Below, piece by piece: positions 48,153 through 55,737 of a stretch of 64,000 bases of DNA. The DNA is taken from positions 1 to 64,000 of the forward strand of contig JACPLG010000005.1 of the NCBI GenBank assembly GCA_016186625.1, read 5' to 3'. The notes below the pieces were generated by a model that was not told the origin of the DNA, did no database searches, and saw only the letters and a program-made list of their open reading frames with translations. The stretch comes from Candidatus Levyibacteriota bacterium (GTDB lineage: Bacteria; Patescibacteria; Microgenomatia; Levybacterales; UBA12049). The position numbers and the translations under genes were made by a program. Every line of letters starts with the position of its first letter. The stretch's first letter is position 1.

Positions 48153-48296
48153 TTAAGCACGTCCTATCTTGTACATTCCTGTACCACAGACTGGACACTT
48201 TCCTTTAAGAGCAGGCTTACCATTTTTCATGGTTACCGGTTGTGCATTTGGATCGTCTCTTTTTGCTCTACACTTTACACAATACATTGTTGCCAT
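48153..48296 (-). CDS. DUF5679 zinc-ribbon protein
   Basis: 47 residues. Two CxxC knuckles (YCVKCRAKR and CPVCGTGMYKIG) around PVTMKNGKPALKGKC are the DUF5679 pattern. Probable single zinc ribbon; function unknown, though it is widespread in CPR and Chloroflexi-like genomes as far as I recall. A strong Shine-Dalgarno (GGGGGTGA, complement of 48302-48309) lies 5 bases before the ATG. Confidence 0.88.
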   Translation of the reverse strand: MATMYCVKCRAKRDDPNAQPVTMKNGKPALKGKCPVCGTGMYKIGRA

Positions 48297-48328
48297 ACAA
48301 TTCACCCCCTTTCATTAAACAGTTAAGT

Positions 48329-48631
48329 TTACATTCGGTTTAAAACAAGAAATAACACAACCTGGGCTATTATTATTGCCCCAGTTACAATTGCGGTTTT
48401 CCTAATGTCGTTAATTACATAAGCATATGAGGAAAGAGTGTAGCTTTTGGTTTGTGGCAACTCAAATGTAGGCAGTTGCAATTTCTCCCTTTTTTCGGCA
48501 GAAGAGCTTTCTTGACTATGTGATTTAGCCGCAACGCTTTCACCTACTTGAGTAGAAGGAGTCACAAGATGATACAAAACGTGCCTTTTATCGGCAAGAA
48601 TCTTTTGTTTTTTGGTTCTTTTCTTTGCCAT
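48329..48631 (-). CDS. Small tail-anchored membrane protein, unknown
   Basis: 100 residues from the ATG at 48631 (an upstream in-frame start at 48649 is less likely). Basic N-terminus MAKKRTKKQK, a polar Ser/Glu-rich middle, and one C-terminal helix (TAIVTGAIIIAQVVLFLVL), so most of it should be cytoplasmic. It precedes the DUF5679 gene in the same direction. No family recognised. Confidence 0.65.
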   Translation of the reverse strand: MAKKRTKKQKILADKRHVLYHLVTPSTQVGESVAAKSHSQESSSAEKREKLQLPTFELPQTKSYTLSSYAYVINDIRKTAIVTGAIIIAQVVLFLVLNRM

Positions 48632-48676
48632 TATTTGGCGTAGCCTCAACTATGGCTACAAAGGCAAGATACACTA

Positions 48677-48706
48677 TTGACATCGTGCCTGTCAAGAGGC
48701 TAACAT
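48677..48706 (+). promoter_or_regulatory. Promoter of the DUF4446 gene
   Basis: Consensus TTGACA (48677-48682), 18 bases, TAACAT (48701-48706), then 8 bases and ATG at 48715. Close to leaderless. Confidence 0.65.
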
Positions 48707-48714
48707 AAATATCT

Positions 48715-49185
48715 ATGCTCCCAAATTTCACTCCACTTCTTTTAATCCTGAGCTTTGCTTGGCTTGTCGGTCTAACTATATTATTTTGGAGAATGCTTGT
48801 TCACTACAATAAATTAATTCAAGGGGGAGGTAAGGAAGGCATCAGAGGACTTTTAGAGCAGGTTCTCAAAGAAAGTAGGGAAAATAAAAAGGATATTGAA
48901 AATCTAAGGAGCTATTGTGATAAGATAGAAAAAGAGGGCCATTTTCATATACAGAAAGTCGGACTTCTGAGATTTAATCCTTTTAAGGATACGGGTGGAG
49001 ATCAAAGTTTTATACTATCCCTGGTGGATAAAGATGACACCGGGGTTATTATTTCAGGACTATATTCCCGATCCGGCCTTAGATGGTATGCTAAAAAGGT
49101 AGAAAGAGGCAAAGGCATTGAGCATGAGCTGTCCGATGAAGAAAAAAGGGCTTTGAGGCAAGCCGTAAATACAAAAAATTCATAA
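48715..49185 (+). CDS. DUF4446 family protein
   Basis: 156 residues. One N-terminal helix (LLILSFAWLVGLTILFW), a coiled-coil stretch, then the DUF4446 core: VGLLRFNPFKDTGGDQSFILSLVDKDDTGVIISGLYSRSGLRWYAKKVERGKG. The family is widespread in Firmicutes and CPR; its role is unknown. It lies 3 bases before the DUF3048 gene. Confidence 0.9.
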   Translation: MLPNFTPLLLILSFAWLVGLTILFWRMLVHYNKLIQGGGKEGIRGLLEQVLKESRENKKDIENLRSYCDKIEKEGHFHIQKVGLLRFNPFKDTGGDQSFILSLVDKDDTGVIISGLYSRSGLRWYAKKVERGKGIEHELSDEEKRALRQAVNTKNS

Positions 49186-49188
49186 TTT

Positions 49189-50358
49189 ATGCTTAAAGAT
49201 AAGAAAATACTACTCTTTGCGTTAATTGTTTACGTTCTTTCTACAGGATCCTCCTATCTCCTTTTCACAAAATCACCCCTTGCGCAAAAATTCACCTCTC
49301 CCATCTCTCCTCCAACCATTGATTCAAGTGGAGAAATAGTTTTTGATGAATCTCTTCCCAAAACAGAAGCTTGCCCAATAAATGGAGCTAAATACTCAAA
49401 ACAACAAAAAGCCTGGTGGGAAAAACATAGGCCTTTGGGGATAATGATTGAAAATCATGAAAATGCCCGTCCCCAATCAGGACTAAATTCCGCAGATATA
49501 GTTTATGAAGCGGTGGCTGAAGGGGGTATCACTAGAACCCTAGCTATTTATCATTGCGGCCCCCCCGTTCAGGTAGGCCCCATAAGATCGGCCCGAACTT
49601 ATTTTCTGGACTGGATCTCGGAATATGGAGACAGCCCCTTATATGTTCATGTTGGGGGAGCTAATACTCCCGGGCCAGCTGATGCCCTCGGGCAAATTAA
49701 TGATTATAGATGGGGAAGCTATAATGATCTAAATCAGTTTTCAATTGGCTTTCCTACTTTTTGGAGAGATTACAATAGGCTAGGACACGCAACAGCAACA
49801 GAACATACAATGTATTCCACAACAAGCAAATTGTGGGATTTTGCAGCCAAAAATAGAAAATTATCAAATAAAAATGAAGATGGGACGCCTTGGGATGAAG
49901 AATTTGTTCCATATGTGTTTAAGGATGATGCATCAGGCGGGGAAAGAGGCTCTTCGCAGGGTGTTCATATTGAATTTTGGGAAAATGCCCCAGACTACAA
50001 TGTTGATTGGACATTTGATAGAGTCTCAAACCAATACAGCCGAAAAAATGGCAACGTTCCCCATATTGATAAAAACACTGGAAAACAGCTGACAGCAAAA
50101 AACCTCATTATTTTATACATGCAGGAAAGAAACGCAAACGATGGATATGAAAACAATATTCATCTACTTTATAGGAATAAAGGGACCGGAAAGGCTCAGG
50201 TATTTATGGATGGACGGGAAATAGAAGCTACCTGGAGTAAAAAGACGAGAACAGACAAAACACTGCTAACTGATAAGAATGGAAACGAGATAAAATTTGT
50301 AAGAGGTAGGATTTGGTTTCATATTTTGCCCCTGGAAGGTGTAGTAAGAGTAAAATAG
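49189..50358 (+). CDS. DUF3048 (YerB-like) secreted protein
   Basis: 389 residues. N-terminal hydrophobic signal/anchor (residues 5-24) followed by a Ser/Pro linker. RPLGIMIENHENARPQSGLNSADIVYEAVAEGGITR and VGPIRSARTYFLDWISEY are the DUF3048 N-terminal signature, and residues about 240-385 are the C-terminal beta domain (KNLIILYMQE, GKAQVFMDGREIEATW). Extracytoplasmic, function unknown. Co-transcribed with DUF4446. Confidence 0.9.
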   Translation: MLKDKKILLFALIVYVLSTGSSYLLFTKSPLAQKFTSPISPPTIDSSGEIVFDESLPKTEACPINGAKYSKQQKAWWEKHRPLGIMIENHENARPQSGLNSADIVYEAVAEGGITRTLAIYHCGPPVQVGPIRSARTYFLDWISEYGDSPLYVHVGGANTPGPADALGQINDYRWGSYNDLNQFSIGFPTFWRDYNRLGHATATEHTMYSTTSKLWDFAAKNRKLSNKNEDGTPWDEEFVPYVFKDDASGGERGSSQGVHIEFWENAPDYNVDWTFDRVSNQYSRKNGNVPHIDKNTGKQLTAKNLIILYMQERNANDGYENNIHLLYRNKGTGKAQVFMDGREIEATWSKKTRTDKTLLTDKNGNEIKFVRGRIWFHILPLEGVVRVK

Positions 50359-50409
50359 AAATAGTTTGAAATAGTTTACTAATCCTCAAATATCGAGTAC
50401 AATAAGTGC

Positions 50410-50415
50410 CATAAT
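50410..50415 (+). promoter_or_regulatory. -10 element of the regulator-secD-secF unit (leaderless)
   Basis: CATAAT followed by 6 bases and the ATG at 50422; TACAAT 12 bases further upstream is an alternative. Confidence 0.5.
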
Positions 50416-50421
50416 TTATTT

Positions 50422-50997
50422 ATGCTATCTGATCTTATAACATCCCGCTCCCGTGTGAAACTTTTAAATGTATTTTTATCATACCCTTCAGATATGCTTC
50501 ATGTGCGTGAGCTTGTCCGGCGGACCGGAGATGAGATAAATGCCGTCCGGCGTGAACTCTCATATCTTGAGAAAAAAGGAATTTTAAGCCGCGAGCCCCG
50601 CGCTAACAGAGTTTATTACTTCCTGTCAAAAAACTACGAATTTTATTATGATCTCCTCAGAATCGGAAGCAAAGCTATTGGTATTGGAGAAACAATCTTA
50701 AAAAATCGAGTTAAGTTGGGTAGGATAAAATACGCAATGCTTTCCGGCAAATTTGCGAGAAAACTTCCCAAGGGGCCGGAAGAAGTGGATTTACTGGTAG
50801 TTGGGGCAATTGTTTTGCCAGAGCTGGCACTACTTGTTAGAGAAGAAGAAAAAAGAATTGATAGTGAAATTAACTATACAGTTATGACAGATGATGAGTT
50901 TGATTTCAGGAAGAAAAAAAGAGATCCGTTTATCCTTTCAATTCTTTATGGATCACGTGTAATGCTAATTGGGGATGAAGAATCTATGCTGTCATGA
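50422..50997 (+). CDS. Winged-helix regulator with degenerate nucleotidyltransferase-like domain
   Basis: 191 residues. Residues about 1-75 are an ArsR/MarR-like winged helix (SRVKLLNVFLSYPSDMLHVRELVRRTG, VRRELSYLEKKGILSREPRANRVYYFLS). Residues about 95-190 resemble a minimal nucleotidyltransferase fold (AMLSGKFARKLPKGPEEVDLLVVG) in which the catalytic GS-x-D-x-D is reduced to EEVDLLV. Overlaps secD by 4 bases. It may sense a ligand and control secDF. Confidence 0.78.
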   Translation: MLSDLITSRSRVKLLNVFLSYPSDMLHVRELVRRTGDEINAVRRELSYLEKKGILSREPRANRVYYFLSKNYEFYYDLLRIGSKAIGIGETILKNRVKLGRIKYAMLSGKFARKLPKGPEEVDLLVVGAIVLPELALLVREEEKRIDSEINYTVMTDDEFDFRKKKRDPFILSILYGSRVMLIGDEESMLS

Positions 50998-52340
50998 AAA
51001 ATCCAAGGCTTATTTTCGCCTTTATAATTCTTCTAACACTGATATCTGCCTTTGTTAATCTTCCCGGAAATATTCGCTTATTTAATTTTGAGAGAAGCTT
51101 TAAATATAACCCGAATTATTTTCTCCAAAAATATAACTTTTCCAAGGAACTAGCTTTCCGCCAAGGTCTTGATTTAAAAGGCGGAGTTAGTATTACTTTT
51201 AAGGCGGAAGTTGAAAAGCTGCCCACAGGAGAGCGAGATAAAGCTCTTGAAAGCTCCAGGGTGGTAATTGAGCGACGAATTAATCTTTATGGAGTTTCAG
51301 AACCCCTAATTCAAACAGCAAAAGTTAATAAAGACTCTAGAATCATAGTCGAGCTTCCCGGAGTAACGGATGTTAAGGCGGCGATTAACTTAATAGGAGC
51401 AACAGCCCAGCTAACCTTTTGGGAGGAGGCGGCAACAGTCTCAGCTGAGGTTGCAACCTCATCAGCCTATCCAATTAACGCAGATATATCGGGTTTGGGG
51501 CCACTGAAACAAACAGATTTAACAGGCTCGGATCTTAGCTCATCTTCGGTTGTTTTTGATCCAAATACCGGAACACCTCAGGTTCAGCTGAAATTTAATT
51601 CCGAGGGATCAAGAAAGTTTGCTGAAATTACCAAGAGAAATGTTGGAAAACCTGTTGCGATTGTCTTGGATAATCTGGTAATAACCGCTCCAAGCGTTAA
51701 TGAGGCAATTCTTACAGGAGACGCTGTAATTTCAGGCAACTTTGCCCAGGAGCAGGCAAAAGCACTAAGCACTCAGCTTAACGCAGGAGCACTTCCTATT
51801 TCTTTAAGTGTATTAGAGCAACATGTGGTAGGTCCAACCTTAGGACAGGAGTCACTCCAAAAAAGTTTACTAGCCGGAATCATTGGTTTTATAACTATTA
51901 TTGCATTTATGGTTTCTTTATATAGAAGATTGGGAGTGTTAGCCAGTATTGCTCTACTCATATATGCACTACTCAACCTTGCTGTCTTTAAAATAAGCAG
52001 TCTTACCCCGTATGGAATAACACTTACCTTGGCAGGAATCGCAGGTTTTATTCTTTCAATTGGAATGGCGGTGGACGCAAATATTCTGATTTTTGAGAGG
52101 GTTAAGGAAGAAATGCGGGCGGGAAAAGGGAGAAGCTCCTCAATTGAGCTTGGGTTTTCTCATGCTTGGACATCAATTAGGGACTCCAATGTTTCAACTC
52201 TTATCACCTGTGTGATTCTTTATACTTTTGGCACCGGAATTGTAAGAGGGTTTGCGCTTATTTTGGCAATTGGAGTATTAATTTCTATGTTTTCGGCAAT
52301 AACTATAACACGAACTTTCTTAAGACTTGTTTATAAGTAA
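50994..52340 (+). CDS. secD: Protein translocase subunit SecD
   Basis: 448 residues. Helix 1, then LDLKGGVSITFKAEV (the family DLxGG motif), a periplasmic head (P1) containing RRINLYGVSEPLIQ and VELPGVTD, then five C-terminal helices with GSRKFAEIT and AGIAGFILSIGMAVDANILIFERVKEE. SecDF uses the proton gradient to pull exported proteins outward. It starts within the regulator gene and precedes secF by a repeat-filled gap of 114 bases. Confidence 0.96.
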   Translation: MKNPRLIFAFIILLTLISAFVNLPGNIRLFNFERSFKYNPNYFLQKYNFSKELAFRQGLDLKGGVSITFKAEVEKLPTGERDKALESSRVVIERRINLYGVSEPLIQTAKVNKDSRIIVELPGVTDVKAAINLIGATAQLTFWEEAATVSAEVATSSAYPINADISGLGPLKQTDLTGSDLSSSSVVFDPNTGTPQVQLKFNSEGSRKFAEITKRNVGKPVAIVLDNLVITAPSVNEAILTGDAVISGNFAQEQAKALSTQLNAGALPISLSVLEQHVVGPTLGQESLQKSLLAGIIGFITIIAFMVSLYRRLGVLASIALLIYALLNLAVFKISSLTPYGITLTLAGIAGFILSIGMAVDANILIFERVKEEMRAGKGRSSSIELGFSHAWTSIRDSNVSTLITCVILYTFGTGIVRGFALILAIGVLISMFSAITITRTFLRLVYK

Positions 52341-52446
52341 GTCAAAAGTCAAAACTCAAAACTCAAAAATCAAAGTAAAAAGTTTAAGAGTACAAAATTT
52401 TTTGATTTTGAATTGTAATTTTGCCTTTTGCATTTTGAATTTTTAA
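52341..52446. repeat. Tandem-unit hairpin between secD and secF
   Basis: Left part (52341-52376) is a run of GTCAAAA/CTCAAAA/TCAAA units of 7-8 bases; right part (52399-52446) contains the inverse units (TTTTGAT, TTTTGAA, TTTTGCC, TTTTGCA). The two can fold against each other. Separates the two genes of a pair that is usually adjacent. Confidence 0.75.
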
Positions 52447-52454
52447 TTTAGTTT

Positions 52455-53354
52455 ATGAATATTATTGGTAGGAAAAAATTATATTTTTTAATTTCACTTT
52501 TGGTGATGTTGCCGGGATTAGTCTCGCTTGCTCTATATGGGCTTAATCTTTCAATAGATTTTACAGGAGGAAGTAGGATGATAATATCTTTTAGCAAAAA
52601 CGTTTCGGAGGAGGAAACTAAGTTTATTAGCTCAGATCTGGAGAAGCGGAATATAAAGGTTTTATCTATTGAGCCGTCAGGAAAAACCGCAATTGTTAGA
52701 ACATCTCCAATTGATGAGAGGCAAAACTCGGAGTTTAATAAGGATTTGAAGGCAAAATATAGAGAGGCAATTCAGGAAGAATTCTCAACAATAGGACCAA
52801 CAATTGGCGGAGAAACTACCAGAAATGCCGTAAAAGCAGTCTTTTTTGCCTCGCTATTGGTAGTGGTTTACATATCTTTGGTTTTTAGGTCTGTTCCAAA
52901 ACCGGCTAGCAGTATAAGGTTTGGTATCTCAACTATATTTGCACTAATCCATGATGTTTTGGTTGTAGTTGGTGTATTTTCAATTCTCGGTCATTTCTTA
53001 AGCGTTGAAATAGACGCTCTTTTTGTAACAGCGCTTCTTACGATTATTGGATTTTCAGTCCATGACACAATTGTTGTTTTTGACAGGATCCGAGAGAATT
53101 TAGGAAAAAATGTCAATGCAAGCTTTGCCCAAGTTGTTAATGATTCAATTCTTCAAACAATCGGCCGCTCTCTTAATACATCAATCACGGTTTTACTTGT
53201 TCTGTTCGCTTTACTTCTGTTCGGCGGCGAGAGTATCAGATGGTTTGTAGTGGCACTGATTGTGGGTATCGCGTCAGGTACGTATTCCTCAATATTCAAT
53301 GCCTCACCAATATTGGTGGTCTGGCACGAATGGAGCCAAAGACAAAGTAAATAG
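52455..53354 (+). CDS. secF: Protein translocase subunit SecF
   Basis: 299 residues. LSIDFTGGSRMII is the family DFTGG motif, then a short periplasmic domain and five helices with ALIHDVLVVVGVFSILG, ALLTIIGFSVHDTIVVFDRIRENL (the conserved helix motif) and GGESIRWFVVALIVGIASGTYSSIFNA. Partner of SecD in the auxiliary translocase. Confidence 0.96.
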   Translation: MNIIGRKKLYFLISLLVMLPGLVSLALYGLNLSIDFTGGSRMIISFSKNVSEEETKFISSDLEKRNIKVLSIEPSGKTAIVRTSPIDERQNSEFNKDLKAKYREAIQEEFSTIGPTIGGETTRNAVKAVFFASLLVVVYISLVFRSVPKPASSIRFGISTIFALIHDVLVVVGVFSILGHFLSVEIDALFVTALLTIIGFSVHDTIVVFDRIRENLGKNVNASFAQVVNDSILQTIGRSLNTSITVLLVLFALLLFGGESIRWFVVALIVGIASGTYSSIFNASPILVVWHEWSQRQSK

Positions 53355-53373
53355 CAAATAGGAAATAGCAAAG

Positions 53374-53805
53374 ATGAAAGCGGGAATAGATTATATAGGA
53401 GTGTCAGCGGGAGCATTGATAGTAAACAAAAAAGGTGAAATTCTTCTAACAAAAAGAAGCATGAAGGCACGAAACGAAAAAGGAAAATGGGAAGCTCCAG
53501 GAGGTCAAGTCCATTTTGGTGAGACTAGAGAGTAAGCAATAAAAAGAGAGATTAAAGAGGAATTAGGAGTCAATATTGAGATTATTCGAACTCTACATAC
53601 AACTGATGAAATTTTAGAAAAAGATAAACAACATTGGGTTCCAACTACGTTTTTGGTAAAAATTAAAAGAGGCCAAACACCTAAAGTTTTGGAACCAGAA
53701 AAATGTGACCAAATTGGTTGGTTTAATCTCAATAAACTTCCGTCACCAATCTCGTATGTAACATCACTTGACATTAAAGAATTCAAAAGACAGTTAAGAC
53801 GATAA
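53374..53805 (+). pseudogene. Nudix hydrolase interrupted by one nonsense codon
   Basis: A complete Nudix fold of 143 residues is encoded from the ATG at 53374 to the TAA at 53803-53805, except for a TAA at 53533-53535 in the middle of the Nudix box. The box reads GGQVHFGETRE, stop, AIKREIKEELGV; the stop replaces what should be the Glu (or similar) of GETxEEAxxRE. A single GAA to TAA change explains it. All other residues of the box are intact, so the loss is recent. It follows secF by 19 bases, preceded by a short repeat AAATAGCAAATAGG. Confidence 0.82.
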
Positions 53806-53818
53806 TTTTTTATTTTAG

Positions 53819-53850
53819 CCTTGCAAGGCGTCCCCTTGCAAAGCTAGGGG
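53819..53850. repeat. Palindrome cluster between convergent genes
   Basis: CCTTGCAAGG (53819-53828) is a perfect 10-base palindrome. CCCCT (53832-53836) and AGGGG (53846-53850) form a second stem overlapping the yqeY stop codon. May work as a terminator between the converging Nudix pseudogene and yqeY. Confidence 0.45.
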
Positions 53851-54296
53851 GAGAGTTTGGAGCGGACAATTCCAGAAACCATACCCATGTCGGATTTGCC
53901 TTTGAGTTTGGCGCCGAGCACGCCCATGACTTTTCCCATGTCTCCCATTGTTGAGGCTCCGGTTTCAGATATTGTTTGTTCAACTATATTTCGAACATCT
54001 TCTTCTGACATTTGTTCGGGCAGAAAACCTTCTAATATTTTTAGTTCGCTTTGCTCCTTATCAACTAACTCCTGTCTTCCTGCTTTTTTAAATTCTTCAA
54101 TAGAATCTTTCCTTTGTTTTGCCTCTTTTTGGATTACTGAAAGAACGTCTTCTTCGGAAGCAACATATCCTGCGCCGCCTTTTTGAATCTCATAATAATT
54201 AACTGCGGAGAGCAAAAGCCGAAGAACAGAAGTTCGCAGCTCGTCACGAGCCATCATTGACTGCTTTAATTCTTCTTGGAGTTTTTGCTTATCCAC
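53844..54296 (-). CDS. yqeY: GatB/YqeY domain protein
   Basis: 150 residues, free-standing YqeY family (MARDELRTSVLRLLLSAVNYYEIQKGG, EEDVLSVIQKEAKQRKDSIEEFKKAGR, EQSELKILEGFLPEQMSEEDV, GDMGKVMGVLGAKLKGKSDMGMV). The domain is also the tail of GatB, where it contacts tRNA, so a tRNA-related role is assumed. Start codon GTG, fixed by the -10 box exactly 6 bases upstream. Confidence 0.93.
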   Translation of the reverse strand: MDKQKLQEELKQSMMARDELRTSVLRLLLSAVNYYEIQKGGAGYVASEEDVLSVIQKEAKQRKDSIEEFKKAGRQELVDKEQSELKILEGFLPEQMSEEDVRNIVEQTISETGASTMGDMGKVMGVLGAKLKGKSDMGMVSGIVRSKLSP

Positions 54297-54302
54297 TCTC
54301 TG

Positions 54303-54311
54303 ATTATAGCA
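54303..54311 (-). promoter_or_regulatory. Extended -10 promoter of yqeY (leaderless, GTG start)
   Basis: Minus-strand TGCTATAAT (complement of 54303-54311), then 6 bases and the GTG starting at 54296. Confidence 0.72.
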
Positions 54312-54378
54312 AAGTTATTCAAAAAGTTATTTGAAAAACAACAAAGCAAATAGAAGAACAAGATGTAATAAAATTATC

Positions 54379-54394
54379 CGTTGTCTAGTCAACG
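54379..54394. promoter_or_regulatory. Copy of the TrpR-like operator, distal site
   Basis: CGTTGTCTAGTCAACG: arms CGTTG/CAACG around a CTAG core, with one mismatched pair. 15 of 16 bases are shared, in the same orientation, with the dyad at 54834-54849. It lies between the regulator's stop and the yqeY promoter, about 70 bases upstream of the yqeY -10. Confidence 0.6.
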
Positions 54395-54412
54395 ATACAA
54401 AATTACTCTAAA

Positions 54413-54826
54413 TTACTTACGTTTTACGTCTTTTCTATTGAAACCAGTATATTCATTTCTCTTGAAAACCAATTGTGATCCTCCGGTTTTACTATATCTC
54501 TTATTTCTATATTCTTTTTCAACTAGCAATCCGCGTCTTCGAATAAGATTATAACAATCTGGGCGTGCATCCATGAGTCTCATAACGTGAACTATTGTAT
54601 TTTTACCGACCTTGAGTTCTCTACTTATTTCATCTATTCCAACTCCTGAAGATATGTACTCAGCAATTAATATCCTTCGACCTATTTTTAGACGTTCGTC
54701 CAAAGTTAACAGTCCGTTGATTATCTCTTCCACCTCATTTCCATCTGTTGCAGCTAAGAAAGAGTCTCTTAATCTATTAAGCGCTTCGTAAATTGCTTCC
54801 TTCTCAAGAAATTTATATCTTCTCAT
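54413..54826 (-). CDS. TrpR-like (YerC/YecD-type) DNA-binding regulator
   Basis: 137 residues from the ATG at 54826; the open frame extends upstream to 54883 but that would run through the operator and the likely promoter. Residues about 10-85 are the TrpR superfamily helix-turn-helix: FLAATDGNEVEEIINGLLTLDERLKIGRRILIAEYISSGVGIDEISRELKVGKNTI. The basic C-terminal tail (about 95-137) is extra. Flanked by two copies of a CTAG-centred dyad, so probable autorepressor. Ligand unknown. Confidence 0.87.
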   Translation of the reverse strand: MRRYKFLEKEAIYEALNRLRDSFLAATDGNEVEEIINGLLTLDERLKIGRRILIAEYISSGVGIDEISRELKVGKNTIVHVMRLMDARPDCYNLIRRRGLLVEKEYRNKRYSKTGGSQLVFKRNEYTGFNRKDVKRK

Positions 54827-54833
54827 AAAGTAT

Positions 54834-54849
54834 CGTTGTCTAGTCAACA
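54834..54849. promoter_or_regulatory. TrpR-like operator overlapping the regulator's own promoter
   Basis: CGTTGTCTAGTCAACA within a longer dyad from about 54829 to 54854, whose outer arms AGTAT/ATACT also match. Its centre falls 14-15 bases upstream of the regulator's ATG and just downstream of a TATAGT -10-like hexamer (complement of 54852-54857). The CTAG core is reminiscent of E. coli TrpR sites. Confidence 0.65.
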
Positions 54850-54948
54850 ATACTATAGTTACAAATAATCTATAGGTTTTCAAGTATTTATTTGAGGTGG
54901 ATAGTAATTAAATTGAGATTGTTAGGATTGAATTAATTGGAGATGAAA

Positions 54949-55737
54949 TTAACCGATGAGTCTTCCCAGACCTTTCTGCTTGCTTTTTTTAAAAGCAAAA
55001 GTAAACAGCAAAATTGATAATATCAAATAGAATATGTTTAATGCAAAGCTTACAAAAATCTTATCTGCAGAAATAGTGTTCAAAAAAATGTGTTGCCTCA
55101 TGGCTTCAAAAACATAGCTTGAAGGAATTAAAAGAGATATTTTTTGCGCCCAGTCCGGTAAGATAGATAGCGGATAATAAATTGCAGAAAAAGGGACTAT
55201 GATGTATGCTCCAGTCCAAGCAAGAGTTTGCGCTTTCAGGCCATACCTAATTATTATCGAAGCGACAATAAATCCGATTACCCAACCGGTTATACCAAGA
55301 TTTATAAAAATAGGGACAAGCCATGCGCCAAACTGGAAGAAAGCGTACTTATACAAAATGAACGCAGTTGCTGCGGAGAACACCAGGCTTATAGACATTT
55401 TTGTCCCACCGTAAATAATTACCGATGTAATCCACTCTGAAAGTTTAAGAGGTGAAGAAAATATATTGACTAAATTCCTGTCCCACAATTCGGTCAAAAG
55501 ATTTACGGTTATTTCATACTGGGATCGCCAAGTGATAACCCAGAAGATAAGCCCTGTTAAAAGAACGGTTGTCGTTTCTTTTGGATTCTGACTAAGGCTC
55601 GCAAAGTACAGACCCGTAATTCCCCAAACCAGAATATCCATAACAGGCCAATAGAACATGTCGGATAATCTGTCATAACTGCGAATTAAAGTATAAAAAT
55701 ACCTTTTGTTCATCGCATATATTCTTTGCAAGCTCAT
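54949..55737 (-). CDS. ABC-2 type transport permease
   Basis: 262 residues with six helices. N-terminal MNKRYFYTLIRSYDRLSDMFYWPVMDILVWG and central LNLLTELWDRNLVNIFSSPLKLSEWI-type regions, and the late FSAIYYPLSILPDWAQKISLLIPSSYVFEAMRQ, are typical of ABC-2 exporter permeases (polysaccharide, lipid or drug exporters). It overlaps the ATPase gene by 4 bases. Substrate unknown. Confidence 0.88.
   Translation of the reverse strand: MSLQRIYAMNKRYFYTLIRSYDRLSDMFYWPVMDILVWGITGLYFASLSQNPKETTTVLLTGLIFWVITWRSQYEITVNLLTELWDRNLVNIFSSPLKLSEWITSVIIYGGTKMSISLVFSAATAFILYKYAFFQFGAWLVPIFINLGITGWVIGFIVASIIIRYGLKAQTLAWTGAYIIVPFSAIYYPLSILPDWAQKISLLIPSSYVFEAMRQHIFLNTISADKIFVSFALNIFYLILSILLFTFAFKKSKQKGLGRLIG

Noticed and set aside
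54827..54883. Longer N-terminus for the TrpR-like regulator
   Set aside because: The extra 19 codons would cover the -10-like element and operator dyad, and the TrpR-fold starts only after the internal ATG.
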